A DNA stretch of 25,688 nt from a virus, in IMG/VR virus record IMGVR_UViG_3300044624_000981, positions 1 through 25,688 of that record. One strand, written 5' to 3'. The translations under genes were made by a program, and so were the position numbers. How positions within the stretch are numbered: position 1 is the first letter of the stretch; every line of letters begins with the position of its first letter. The notes under the pieces are model-generated. The model was not told where the DNA came from, searched no databases, and worked only from the letters and a program-made list of their open reading frames with translations. Below are positions 1 through 8,573 of this stretch, one piece after another.

Positions 1-87
1 ATCGGGTGTCGCAGGAAACCCATCTTTACTATATGTAGTTAAACTTAATACTGCTATATTGTTTGTATATACCTGTAACAACGACAT
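1..87 (-). CDS. Partial hypothetical protein, probable head-tail connector region
   Basis: Minus-strand reading frame open from an ATG at 85-87 to the window edge, giving 29 residues that begin MSLLQVYTNNIAVL; the rest lies outside the window. A strong GGAGG sits only 2 nt before this ATG, so the TTG two codons later (8 nt from GGAGG) may be the true start. It follows the capsid gene and a small head gene in the same direction, which is where head-completion or connector proteins usually lie. The fragment is too short to assign a family. Confidence 0.5.
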   Translation of the reverse strand, partial: MSLLQVYTNNIAVLSLTTYSKDGFPATPD

Positions 88-96
88 TGCCTCCGA

Positions 97-480
97 TTAA
101 TTATAGTATTCCTGCACCTCACGCGGGGTAGCCATTCTAAATCCCTTTTCATTGCTAAATAGATATTCTGCATCATCTACAGACATAGCAATATAAGGAT
201 GCTCTTTGGTAAATACATATCCATTTACTTGATATGTTGGGTTGGCTCTCTCCATGCGTACTAGTACAGTTTCTCCAACGATTGTTTTTTTAGCCTTCTT
301 TGGCTCTAAGTCTACTGTGGCTTTCTCTGCACCTAAGAATTTACTATACATTTCGTATGTGATTCCTTCTTCTGTTAAGACAGAAACAATTTCATTCTTA
401 GTTTTAAGACCTTCTAGGTCAACGGCAAAGTACTCGCCAACCTCTCGTAAATCACTAACTTTCATTGATGTAAAAGACAT
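97..480 (-). CDS. Small head-region protein with SAP/HeH-like N-terminus
   Basis: A 127-aa protein. The start is placed at the ATG at 480 because AGGAG lies 5 nt upstream; the frame stays open upstream but has no better signal. Residues about 5-50 (KVSDLREVGEYFAVDLEGL, then KTKNEIVSVLTEEGI) look like the short helix-extended-helix fold of SAP, LEM or Rho-N modules, which are common at the start of phage head and connector proteins. A lysine-rich linker near residue 60 (PKKAKK) leads to a C-terminal half with beta character. It is the first gene after the capsid terminator and has its own promoter. A role in head completion or the neck is inferred from position; the exact function is unknown. 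Confidence 0.7.
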   Translation of the reverse strand: MSFTSMKVSDLREVGEYFAVDLEGLKTKNEIVSVLTEEGITYEMYSKFLGAEKATVDLEPKKAKKTIVGETVLVRMERANPTYQVNGYVFTKEHPYIAMSVDDAEYLFSNEKGFRMATPREVQEYYN

Positions 481-502
481 TTTTACTCCTATCCTCATAT
501 TA

Positions 503-511
503 ATTATATCA
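503..511 (-). promoter_or_regulatory. Extended -10 promoter for the post-capsid genes
   Basis: The minus strand reads TGATATAAT, a perfect extended -10 element, about 22 nt before the ATG at 480 and just after the capsid terminator. No good -35 is visible, as expected when the TG extension is present. The predicted transcript starts near 496 and includes the AGGAG of the 97..480 gene. Confidence 0.6.
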
Positions 512-522
512 GAAATGACAAA

Positions 523-544
523 AGGAGAGGATTTCTCCTCTCCT
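523..544 (-). terminator. Hairpin terminator after the major capsid gene
   Basis: Nine-base-pair perfect stem (AGGAGAGGA / TCCTCTCCT) with a GAAA tetraloop when read on the minus strand, followed by TTTG. It starts 22 nt beyond the capsid stop codon. The U-tract is short, so termination may be partial. A promoter follows directly, marking a transcription-unit boundary. Confidence 0.7.
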
Positions 545-565
545 GTTGCCAATAAGAAACTAAGA

Positions 566-1558
566 TCAGGAAGCGATCTTAACGTTCTTAACGATTACGA
601 AGGAATCAAGGTTTTCGACTGCTACACCAACACGAATGAAGAGTGTGTATTCGATTGTGTCCTTCTTTGGCTTGAACTCACGGTAAACAGTAACATCACG
701 CTTGATACCGATGAGGAAGTTATTTGGGAATGACAAATGAACTTCACCATGCTGTCCTGATGTTCCTGAGTATGTACCAGCGCGAGTTTCATCAATTAGA
801 GGAACCTCAACGACTGGAATACCGAAAGCAAACGGAATGACTCCACCTGGAGCGCCATCTGGTGCTGCTGGGTTGCCGCGAAGAATGCTTGAAGCAATAT
901 CTTCTGGGGTTGAGCCAACAGTTGTCAGATTGTACAGGTAGTCTTGAACCAAGTTGCTTCCGGTGAAGAAGCGCAACTGGTTACGACGTTGCTTGTACTT
1001 GCGTGGCATTTCCTTAAGTGCGCTATTGAAGATGGCCTTGCTGATTCCTGCGCCAGCAGCATCAACAACATGTGCCCCATCAAGAGCCAATTGACGGAAT
1101 CCGTCAAATGCCTTAAGAAGATTGTTGCTTGTTAAGGAGTTATCTCCATTAATAGCCAAATCTTCAACGTCATTTCCTGCTTGTGTTGCCATCAAACGGG
1201 CGATATGATCCTCAAGATCTGCTCCCTCAATGCTATCCTCAAGGGATTCGCTTGAGAGTTCCCAATCTAGACGTAGTTTCTTTGTTGTTAATGAAACCTT
1301 AGTGAATGTTGCTCCACGGTCAGTCTGGCCTGTGGTTTCACCTTCAGTTGCAACAACCATTAGTCTCTCACCAACGCCAACCTTGTCAATTTCGGCTGTG
1401 TCTGAACGCATACGAATTGTGCGAGCAGCGCGGGTAAGAATTGTAGCGTCAAACATGTAGTCAATGAAGCGATTAGATTGCTCTGGCTTCAAAAGACCGC
1501 CACCGCCTGCGCCAACTTCTGTTGTGTCGATTACTTTTTGTAAAAGTTCGTTACTCAT
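566..1558 (-). CDS. Major capsid protein (HK97 fold)
   Basis: A 330-aa protein matching the length and composition of HK97-fold major capsid proteins. The N-terminal segment MSNELLQKVIDTTEVG, the glycine-rich stretch GAGGGGLL, and the following FIDYMFDATILTRAARTIRM and KVSLTTKKLRLDWELS segments resemble the N-arm and early E-loop/P-domain region of the family. The tail segment FLIGIKRDVTVYREFKPKKD resembles the conserved C-terminal P-domain strand pattern. It follows the protease-scaffold gene, the standard head-gene order. The ATG at 1558 is chosen (AGGTG about 9 nt upstream); a GTG at 1570 in frame is the alternative. A terminator lies 22 nt downstream, consistent with high-level expression ending here. 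Assignment rests on family resemblance and gene order. Confidence 0.88.
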   Translation of the reverse strand: MSNELLQKVIDTTEVGAGGGGLLKPEQSNRFIDYMFDATILTRAARTIRMRSDTAEIDKVGVGERLMVVATEGETTGQTDRGATFTKVSLTTKKLRLDWELSSESLEDSIEGADLEDHIARLMATQAGNDVEDLAINGDNSLTSNNLLKAFDGFRQLALDGAHVVDAAGAGISKAIFNSALKEMPRKYKQRRNQLRFFTGSNLVQDYLYNLTTVGSTPEDIASSILRGNPAAPDGAPGGVIPFAFGIPVVEVPLIDETRAGTYSGTSGQHGEVHLSFPNNFLIGIKRDVTVYREFKPKKDTIEYTLFIRVGVAVENLDSFVIVKNVKIAS

Positions 1559-1589
1559 CTTGCTTTTCACCTACCTTTCGATTTTTTGT

Positions 1590-3164
1590 TTATAGGTCAC
1601 GGACGCCGAGGAAAGATCCAGACCAGATACCTTTTCTTATTGTTTTTTCTTCCTTTGATCCCTCAAGATCGCGGGACTTCTTAACAGCAGTTTCATTTTC
1701 AACCAAATCAACGCGCTTTTCGATTGTGTCGATTGCACTTTTGATATTCTCAACTGCTTTGCTTAGGGAATCGTGCTTGTCAGCCAATTCTGTAATACGA
1801 GCATCTATAGTCTTGCTAAGTTCATCTACTGTAGACTTAGTTTCCTCTGCGCTCTTAGTAATGTTGTCTCCAAAGAATGTTTTGAGGTCGTCCAACATTT
1901 TCACAAAGTCGGGTTCTTCAACCTCAACATCAGAGACAGCAGCCTTTTCTAATTCTTCTACTTCTTCAACTTCTTCAGTAGCAAGATCTTCTACTGTATC
2001 AGCCTTTTCAAGTTCTGCGTCTTCAAGTGACTTATTGCAATTGCACTCACAATTTCCATCACAACCATCTGACTTAATAACTTCTTCTACGGCTTCTACT
2101 TCATCATTCTTTTCAATTTCCATATTTGCTGCACCTCCTTCAATATTGGTTTCATCTTCTGCCTGCTTTGCTACTTTGTCTGTTGCCCCAGGCAATGAAT
2201 CTATTTTCCTTAGTGTACTCATTTTGTGACCCACTAAAGTTTCTGTTTCTTCCCACCCATTGCCAGAGTCTCTATATATTCTTATAAGAACAGCAGGATC
2301 TTCTGGGGTAGCACCGACAGAGAAATCTGAATCTGGAACCTCTAGCGTTCCTTCTGTCAGGATACGCTCTATTCTTCCTCTAGCAGTCCCGCCAGAAGAG
2401 TTCCAGGAAACAAAGTCTCCCTTCTTCAATGTCCCAGGCTCTGCCTTAGAAATATGTCTGCCTATAGCCTTTTCTATTTCTTCATTCTTAGAAATATCAT
2501 TTGACTCTACCCAACCAATATTTGTCATTTCTGTATCACAAACTATACATGTTGAGGAGTCGGACTCTTTTGCTACAGCAATTTGGTCATTCTCACACCA
2601 GAAAATAGTATCCATTTTTAAGTCTACTGCTATTCCAGTTATTGAATTTCCAGAATCACTTTTTTGTACTGCAAAGATATTGGCTAGTTGATTTGCTGGG
2701 CTATCAACTAGAGATAATTCTACAAGTTCATACTCTTTAATAACTCTAACTGAGTCACCATTCTTCTGAACTGTATCTACTTTTGTAATATTTCCGCCGA
2801 TTGAAAAACCAGAGAGAGTGCCGTCAAGAACCTTCTCCCAGGTATCTTGGGCACCCTTAGAGACATATGTATCTACAAATACCCCACGGTATGTTTCACC
2901 AGTTGACTTATCGAAGAACTGCTCTTCTTTAAAATTAGTTACTTTACCAACAGCAATTGGCTGATGCATTTCACGAAGATTGCCACGGAAAGTCTCAAAT
3001 GCTTTCATTGATGCTTCTGCATCAACTATATCATTATGTCGATCGACATTATCTAACGTAGCAAATCCAGATACGATTCTACGCTCTTTATCAACCTTAA
3101 AAAACGGAACAGATAGACTTATTCTATCGCCGTCACTATGCCAATAAGACTTTTTAATTTCCAT
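1590..3164 (-). CDS. Prohead maturation protease fused to a scaffold domain
   Basis: A 524-aa protein in four parts. Residues 1-165 form an HK97-type prohead serine protease: FATLDNVDRHNDIVD, a catalytic His67 in NLREMHQP, Ser121 in LSGFSIGG, and the acidic ELVELSLVDSPAN segment. Residues about 183-220 hold Cys190, Cys206 and Cys209. Residues about 245-320 (KKGDFVSWNSSGG ... LVGHKMSTLRKI) resemble the small SH3/tudor-like DUF2945/HVA1 domain. After that come a cysteine cluster (Cys368, 372, 374, 376), a very acidic stretch and a coiled coil near 440-490, ending in a basic-hydrophobic tail: features of an internal scaffold. It probably drives procapsid assembly and then cuts itself and the capsid protein. 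No Shine-Dalgarno precedes the ATG; a -10 element lies about 9 nt before it. Confidence 0.85.
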   Translation of the reverse strand: MEIKKSYWHSDGDRISLSVPFFKVDKERRIVSGFATLDNVDRHNDIVDAEASMKAFETFRGNLREMHQPIAVGKVTNFKEEQFFDKSTGETYRGVFVDTYVSKGAQDTWEKVLDGTLSGFSIGGNITKVDTVQKNGDSVRVIKEYELVELSLVDSPANQLANIFAVQKSDSGNSITGIAVDLKMDTIFWCENDQIAVAKESDSSTCIVCDTEMTNIGWVESNDISKNEEIEKAIGRHISKAEPGTLKKGDFVSWNSSGGTARGRIERILTEGTLEVPDSDFSVGATPEDPAVLIRIYRDSGNGWEETETLVGHKMSTLRKIDSLPGATDKVAKQAEDETNIEGGAANMEIEKNDEVEAVEEVIKSDGCDGNCECNCNKSLEDAELEKADTVEDLATEEVEEVEELEKAAVSDVEVEEPDFVKMLDDLKTFFGDNITKSAEETKSTVDELSKTIDARITELADKHDSLSKAVENIKSAIDTIEKRVDLVENETAVKKSRDLEGSKEEKTIRKGIWSGSFLGVRDL

Positions 3165-3173
3165 CTTAGTTAA

Positions 3174-3182
3174 ATGTTACCA
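3174..3182 (-). promoter_or_regulatory. Extended -10 just ahead of the protease gene
   Basis: The minus strand reads TGGTAACAT, a TGn-extended hexamer of the TANNNT type, ending 9 nt before the protease ATG. The predicted start would leave a leader of about 3 nt, and no Shine-Dalgarno is present. A weak TTGTAT lies 16 nt upstream as a possible -35. Confidence 0.4.
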
Positions 3183-3216
3183 AGTATTTAAAATAATACA
3201 AAAATTTTATTCACAA

Positions 3217-4788
3217 TTATTGCACAGATCTTCCGTCGCCTTGTGGATTTCTTGCCTCTCCTGATATATCTGGAGAGTTATTTTCCCTTTGCTGATCCCT
3301 CTGACGATTTCCAGTTGCCTGTGTAGCCTGTTCTGCCCTAGCCTGAGCATTTAGAACTATTGGCTTGTCGCCGCCGTCTAATGCTGGAAGACCCTTTAAT
3401 GCTCTAATTTCATTTGGAACATAAACTTGCATTCTAAGATATCTTTCATCAATCTTGCTTTGAGTATCTTCATCAGTAAGAGTAAGTTCATTAAATTTAA
3501 GATAGAACATATCAGTAAATTCTTTAATAATCTTTGAGATCTTCTTTTCAAAGTAATCCTGGGTTGGCTTTGTTACTTGCTCGCGGAAGTTCTTGTCTGC
3601 ATCTCTTGCAGCGGCTAAGGATACTCCTGCTCCCATGCTAACCTTTGTTACAGGAACTCTATGAGACATAAGAATCTCATCTCTATTTTCAATCCTGTAG
3701 TTCTTGAATGAAGAATCTTGTATTCCAGCCTCTACTGGCTCCATCTTAAACTCTACCTTAGATTGTCCATCATCAGCAGGAAGTGGAATATATAGAGATC
3801 TATGGTTTTTACCTTTTAGACCTGTTTGGAAAAACTCTAATAACTTTCTCTGACTCTCATCAGAGAGTCTAGCGCCCTTAACTACCACAATATATCTTGG
3901 GACTGCCTTATTCTCAAAGTAATCAAGGTTGAATTTAGACGCGAACTCGTCCCCCGCGAGGGCTGTGAGTGCTGGAATAATATCTGGGACACCATAATAA
4001 TTATTTGTTGGTGTATATTTCTTAAAATGAATAAGTTCATTTGGCCTATTATCATGCCCAGTAGGATCTTGTGTAGATTGATCTCCATAATTCCTGAAGA
4101 ACACTACCTTATTGTTAACAATTTGTATAAAGCCATCTCTAATTCTACGAACTCTAACATTGCTAGATGGTACATGACCAATATACCCTATGGCTCCATC
4201 GACTTTTCTTCCGATTTCCATATAAGCATTACCAGTTGATTCATAGTCCGTAGCAATTTTTTTCATAGTCTCTGTAAAACTTTCGTCCTCGTTCATAGAG
4301 TCAATAGTCTCAAAAAGATCGGACTTTGCACGGGCTATTTTTCTTCTTAAGAAACTTAGTCTATCAGTATCGTCATCATCTATTTCTTCAATTCGTGACT
4401 TTGTTGCTGATGTTTCTAATAGGTCATATCCTAGTCCAACTGTATTAGAAACCTTAGCGTCACATGCGGCATGGTGGGGTGACGAAATTTCATATATCTT
4501 AGAAAGATAATCCATATTATATGGAGGCTCTACAACCTCAAACATGGCGTATCCAGTTACGTCAGGATCTTCAATTTTCTTAGACCCCGCGCCTGTGCCA
4601 CGATGATATTTTTGTATTAATCTAGTATTTTTTCTTTTAAATGAAGAAGATAATCCATCAAATTTATTTATTTTTTCTACGCTCTCAAAGAACGGATCTG
4701 AGTATGATGCCTCAGAAAATTTAAAAAAGTCATTAGATGATGTAATTTGAACTTCTGATGATACAGAGTCCTCTACATATTCAGTCAT
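3217..4788 (-). CDS. Portal protein (PBSX-like family)
   Basis: A 523-aa protein forming the dodecameric channel at the head vertex through which DNA is packaged and ejected. Recognisable stretches are EPPYNMDYLSKIYEISSPHH and CDAKVSNTVGLGYDLLE in the N-terminal third, EIGRKVDGAIGYIGHVPSSN in the middle, and the HFKKYTPTNNYYGVPDIIPA clip/wing segment, all typical of the SPP1/PBSX portal group. The C-terminus is low-complexity and Gln/Asn/Arg-rich. Translation is coupled to the upstream 112-aa gene by an ATGA overlap (4785-4788), with AAGGA about 9 nt ahead. It is followed by the protease and capsid genes. Unusually, no terminase gene precedes it. Confidence 0.85.
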   Translation of the reverse strand: MTEYVEDSVSSEVQITSSNDFFKFSEASYSDPFFESVEKINKFDGLSSSFKRKNTRLIQKYHRGTGAGSKKIEDPDVTGYAMFEVVEPPYNMDYLSKIYEISSPHHAACDAKVSNTVGLGYDLLETSATKSRIEEIDDDDTDRLSFLRRKIARAKSDLFETIDSMNEDESFTETMKKIATDYESTGNAYMEIGRKVDGAIGYIGHVPSSNVRVRRIRDGFIQIVNNKVVFFRNYGDQSTQDPTGHDNRPNELIHFKKYTPTNNYYGVPDIIPALTALAGDEFASKFNLDYFENKAVPRYIVVVKGARLSDESQRKLLEFFQTGLKGKNHRSLYIPLPADDGQSKVEFKMEPVEAGIQDSSFKNYRIENRDEILMSHRVPVTKVSMGAGVSLAAARDADKNFREQVTKPTQDYFEKKISKIIKEFTDMFYLKFNELTLTDEDTQSKIDERYLRMQVYVPNEIRALKGLPALDGGDKPIVLNAQARAEQATQATGNRQRDQQRENNSPDISGEARNPQGDGRSVQ

Positions 4789-5123
4789 CTCTTAAATCCT
4801 TTCTGGCGTGCAAGGAGTTCATCTCTGGCTGCACCATAATCTAGTTCGTCTGGGATAAGTCCCCAATCCATTCTTTGCTTTTGATATTCGTATTCTTCAT
4901 CTGTCACTCTTCTATTTCCTGACCAAAACACGGCTTTGCCTTCTGTTATGCCATAGGATCTAGCAGCATCTGCTAGGGCTTTAATCTGTACTTGGTCGCC
5001 TTTCTTTGCTGGTATGTTTAAGAAGTTTTTATCCTCGTCAGCGACGAGCCTTCCATCTGGCATTTCCCATAAGTAAAGGCCATAGTCTGTTTCTTCAACG
5101 TGAGTGATTCTTGTTTTTCCCAT
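4785..5123 (-). CDS. Conserved-looking small protein upstream of the portal
   Basis: A 112-aa protein of unknown function. The N-terminal half (GLYLWEMPDGRLVADEDKNF, followed by a GDQVQIKALADAARSYG segment) looks like a small alpha/beta domain; the C-terminal half (FWSGNRRVTDEEYEYQKQRM, then DELDYGAARDELLARQKGF) is helical and charged. It is translationally coupled to the portal by a 4-nt overlap, suggesting a packaging or head-assembly role; that is inference. There is no Shine-Dalgarno. Instead an extended -10 (TGGTAATAT) ends exactly 6 nt before the ATG, suggesting a leaderless message. Confidence 0.7.
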   Translation of the reverse strand: MGKTRITHVEETDYGLYLWEMPDGRLVADEDKNFLNIPAKKGDQVQIKALADAARSYGITEGKAVFWSGNRRVTDEEYEYQKQRMDWGLIPDELDYGAARDELLARQKGFKR

Positions 5124-5129
5124 ATTGCA

Positions 5130-5138
5130 ATATTACCA
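5130..5138 (-). promoter_or_regulatory. Extended -10 with leaderless spacing
   Basis: The minus strand reads TGGTAATAT followed by six bases (TGCAAT) and the ATG at 5123, so transcription would begin at or next to the start codon. A 12-bp perfect palindrome, ATATTGCAATAT (5122-5133), overlaps the -10 and the ATG. Confidence 0.45.
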
Positions 5139-5169
5139 TTTTCCTATGCTAAAACATAAATATAGAACA

Positions 5170-5199
5170 ATTATAGGACATATTAGTTAGTAAAGTCTA
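5170..5199 (-). promoter_or_regulatory. Possible second promoter ahead of the head genes
   Basis: TAGACT (5194-5199) and TATAAT (5170-5175) on the minus strand are separated by 18 nt. The same TAGACT serves as a plausible -35 at 24278-24283. The -35 lies in the last codons of the LamG-like gene. This could drive the head operon with a leader of about 40 nt. Confidence 0.35.
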
Positions 5200-8100
5200 T
5201 TTCTTCCCACGAAGATGTGACAAACTTTACCTTTGGCAAGTCCAACATCTCAAAATACTCTCCGTTATCATCTCTATAGTATGACTGTGATGTAGGGGTA
5301 TCTTTAACATTTATTGTTCCTCCAGAAACAACTTTTGTTATTTTACCAATTAAGTCTTGATACTTATCTGATACATATGAAGCAATATCGGCTGGGGTAT
5401 TCTCATAAACACAAATCTTGCCGATTGATCCATTTAGAGTATTAAGAACAGATTTATTATTGCCAATATGGATACAGTTATCTATTGCTGTGTCAAAAAC
5501 TACGAATACATGGTAGATTTCTCCAACTAAAATATCTATATTGCTAAGATTAGAAACTATTGATCCATCTATGTACAAATCATAGTCTCCACTTTTAACT
5601 AGGGAGCCGGATGAAAGCACTAGGTTAGTATTTGTTACTCCAGATAGATCAAATATAGTATATTGTTCTGAGGCATTTGGGTATTTATTTATTTTAAATA
5701 CTAGTTCAAAGCAGCCGTAGTCTACAGATTTTGCAGAAATCTTACATCCACTAGATATGCTAGGGATAAACTTTAACCCTAGATTATCGTCATGCGCTAG
5801 TATATTAGTGTTATTAGTTTTTATAACATATGGATCATTAATCTTGTTTGATGATCCATCTAAGTTTTGCAATATCTCAAAATTAGATAGCGATGATGAT
5901 ATAGATGATGAATCTATTGTAGATAGGTATAAATTATTAATTTTAACACTATCATTTAGAGAATCTTCTGTTATGGCAGATACAGAAATATTAACATTTT
6001 CTGGTGCCGTGTAGTTAAATCCAGGTATATTTAAAGATTCTTCAATAAACTCATCATTGACTACAATGTTTAATTTAGCGCCACTATTAAAGGTGATTAT
6101 TGAATTATTTGATGAAGTGAGTTCTGTAGCATCATAATTAAATACAGCCTTTTGAGACACATTAAGGTTTCCGTTGAATCTTGCCATATAAATGCCAGGA
6201 TCATACCAATCTATATCATTAAAATCTGTATAATTATCTATGCAAAAGTTTCTTATATAGTCTGAGAATCCAGCACTTAGTCCTGGTAGATTACCAATAT
6301 ACATAGATGATATATTTTCTATTGATGGGAACTCTAGATCATTAAACTCTTCCCCGCCAACAAGGGCGGATAGTGTTCTATCTGAGAAGTTTAACGCTAC
6401 ATTATATTCTCCATCGCCTAGCGTCATGCTACTAAATAATTCTTCAGGGGCTTGATCATTAAACTCTTTTAGAAGTTGTCCAACAATTTTATCAGACTCC
6501 TTTTTTACTATAAATGCATAATATCCAGTTATTGGTATTAGAGAAAGAATTATTCCATCTGCATTTAAAGAGTCTAACTCAACCTGGAGTCTAACAGTAG
6601 AGAAGGAAGTATTAAAGTAAGAATTAATGTTTTCTACGACAGCATGGCAATCATCTGTAAAAGATATGCCAACGTCTTCTAAATTAAAAGATCCACCAGC
6701 AAGTCCTGACTCTACCAAGATAGGACTAACTTTAGGCATGTATAATCCGTTATTTGTATAAACTAAATTCTGAATATTAAGTTTATTATTTTTTGCTAAT
6801 GTTGTTACATCTATACCATTTACTTGGTATGAGTCAGAATAGTCCGTATTAAATCTGTCCCCGCCATACCTAATTGCAAGATTGTCTGACAGATCATTGG
6901 TAGCATAATTTAGTCTTTTTTGTATTTTATTCCTATCTATTTGATATGGATAAATACCAATTCCAGATACTAACAATGGCTCATAGTTAGCGGTTTTTTC
7001 ATCCCAGGGTAATAGATGCTCTGACTTTTCTAAAAGAATTGCATCAACAAGGAACTTTTCTCCAGCAGAGCCAGAAGATGCTTGATATATTGAGAAGTCA
7101 ATATACTTTGTTCTTGCGTGCGGGGTAAAACTATTATTAATTCTTGTCCACCCGTCTGAATCATCTATAAGAATAGACTCTGTATGCTGACTTATTGGAG
7201 TAGATGAAGAAATTGAATCATATTCATTACACTTTATAGTAATGGTAGATGCATCGTCACCAGAAGGTATTTTAATATATGCAGATGCTTGATATTTCTT
7301 ATAGGACTCTACCCTAATTCTATTTGTTGCTGACATTCCAGAATTAGATACTGCAGCCTTTGTTACTCGTAGGCAGGCAGACCCAGAAAAACTATCTGTG
7401 TTAATTAATGATATTGAAGTACCAGAGCCTATCGCTGCCCACCCATCAGTATTATTTTCTATGGATGGATTGACTATTAAATTCCTTGGCTCAGATGATG
7501 GACCAATAACTATGCTAGGAATTGAGTTTGCATCAGCAATATCATTAAATCTAAAGTTTTCATCTAAAGAAATTGATACTGGGCTTCTATTATCTAAATA
7601 AAGGTCTATGCTTCTATTGAAATATGAAATGGCAAGATAGTGCTGAGAAGTCCAGTCAACTACCTGTATGCTCTCTTTTTTCCCACCAGATTCTATGTAT
7701 AGCCTATCTCTTTCAATATAGCAATCTAGGAATGTTCCAATTTTTACAAGAGAGTGTCTATATGATGGAGGTTTATCAATGGTGAACCAAAAATCTAGCG
7801 TGGCTGGCTTTAACTCTGATCCAGAAATAAATAATTTATATTCATTTTCAATAGTAGCAAACGAGTTCTGGTATAGTTTTAATGCACCGTTGGTTCCAAA
7901 TATTATTGGCTTTGCGTTTTCATGAGCATCCTCATATACATTAATATTGTTATTAGAAACTTCATCTTCTAATTGGAATGCTGTTCCTTCATAAAATTGA
8001 ACATAATCAACTAATAAAGTGTCTCCAATTGATCCAGAGTTCGTGCTTACGACGCCCCATGAAACATAATAGTCATTATCGTTTGGAGTATAAATAAGAT

Positions 8101-8542
8101 CTGTATGATAAATGGTTGTCCATTCATCACTAGAAAGAGTAAATTCATTTCCTACTCTTACTGGTTCTGATAATGTTGATCCACTCTGAGTAGTATAGTA
8201 TTCAATTCTAATGGCTGCATTTCTTGACCCAGAGCCTCTTTTTACTCGCGCAATCATTGTGTATCTTCTGCCTGGATATACTCTAATTCTGCTTCCAGAA
8301 GATATTCTTATTGCTATGGAGTCTGATGCAGTTGCATTTGCAGTTGCCTGTAAGCAGGCGGTGCCAATATATGAATCACTAGTTATTCTAGCAATTGTTG
8401 TATCACTATCAACTGCCGACCATCCAGAGGTACTAGTCTCAAACGAGGACTGATTACTGGTAAGCGAGTTCTCTACCCCAAATTTGGGGGAATCCCAGTA
8501 TCCTGCTGGACGATCTGATAGGATTAACTGTGAATATGACAT
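5183..8542 (-). CDS. Large LamG/carbohydrate-binding tail protein
   Basis: An 1119-aa protein. After the N-terminal MSYSQLILSDRPAGYWD, typical of phage LamG-type minor tail proteins, residues about 25-185 form a CBM4/9-like beta sandwich (SFETSTSGWSAVDSD ... DTLLVDYVQFYEG). Residues about 210-340 form a concanavalin/LamG-like domain (FWFTIDKPPSYRHSLVKIG). A second CBM4/9-like module follows (NLIVNPSIENNTDGW ... KFLVDAILLEKSEH), and at least one more LamG-like region lies downstream. It probably sits at the tail tip or fibre and binds host surface glycans. Start: the ATG at 8542 fits the family N-terminus and has TATAAT six bases ahead; an ATG at 8560 is the alternative, with AAGGG only 3 nt away. 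It separates the enzyme cassette from the head genes. Confidence 0.78.
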   Translation of the reverse strand: MSYSQLILSDRPAGYWDSPKFGVENSLTSNQSSFETSTSGWSAVDSDTTIARITSDSYIGTACLQATANATASDSIAIRISSGSRIRVYPGRRYTMIARVKRGSGSRNAAIRIEYYTTQSGSTLSEPVRVGNEFTLSSDEWTTIYHTDLIYTPNDNDYYVSWGVVSTNSGSIGDTLLVDYVQFYEGTAFQLEDEVSNNNINVYEDAHENAKPIIFGTNGALKLYQNSFATIENEYKLFISGSELKPATLDFWFTIDKPPSYRHSLVKIGTFLDCYIERDRLYIESGGKKESIQVVDWTSQHYLAISYFNRSIDLYLDNRSPVSISLDENFRFNDIADANSIPSIVIGPSSEPRNLIVNPSIENNTDGWAAIGSGTSISLINTDSFSGSACLRVTKAAVSNSGMSATNRIRVESYKKYQASAYIKIPSGDDASTITIKCNEYDSISSSTPISQHTESILIDDSDGWTRINNSFTPHARTKYIDFSIYQASSGSAGEKFLVDAILLEKSEHLLPWDEKTANYEPLLVSGIGIYPYQIDRNKIQKRLNYATNDLSDNLAIRYGGDRFNTDYSDSYQVNGIDVTTLAKNNKLNIQNLVYTNNGLYMPKVSPILVESGLAGGSFNLEDVGISFTDDCHAVVENINSYFNTSFSTVRLQVELDSLNADGIILSLIPITGYYAFIVKKESDKIVGQLLKEFNDQAPEELFSSMTLGDGEYNVALNFSDRTLSALVGGEEFNDLEFPSIENISSMYIGNLPGLSAGFSDYIRNFCIDNYTDFNDIDWYDPGIYMARFNGNLNVSQKAVFNYDATELTSSNNSIITFNSGAKLNIVVNDEFIEESLNIPGFNYTAPENVNISVSAITEDSLNDSVKINNLYLSTIDSSSISSSLSNFEILQNLDGSSNKINDPYVIKTNNTNILAHDDNLGLKFIPSISSGCKISAKSVDYGCFELVFKINKYPNASEQYTIFDLSGVTNTNLVLSSGSLVKSGDYDLYIDGSIVSNLSNIDILVGEIYHVFVVFDTAIDNCIHIGNNKSVLNTLNGSIGKICVYENTPADIASYVSDKYQDLIGKITKVVSGGTINVKDTPTSQSYYRDDNGEYFEMLDLPKVKFVTSSWEEIDFTN

Positions 8543-8548
8543 AGTATA

Positions 8549-8554
8549 ATTATA
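8549..8554 (-). promoter_or_regulatory. TATAAT with leaderless spacing before the LamG protein
   Basis: The minus strand reads TATAAT, then TATACT, then ATG (8542). A transcript starting 7 nt after the hexamer would begin at the start codon. There is no Shine-Dalgarno for this ATG. The -35 region is not recognisable. Confidence 0.4.
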
Positions 8555-8573
8555 TCCCATCTACCCTTAGTTA

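Noticed and set aside
97-110. TATAAT-like sequence (TACTATAAT) at the end of the 97..480 gene
   Set aside because: It encodes Tyr-Tyr-Asn-stop and has no TG extension or -35, and the next gene has a strong GGAGG, so a promoter is not needed to explain it.
1522-2229. A 235-residue plus-strand open frame rich in Ser, Thr and Phe
   Set aside because: It is the antisense of the acidic and coiled-coil part of the protease-scaffold gene; Glu/Lys codons give Ser/Phe-rich complements, and no ribosome-binding site or family resemblance is present.
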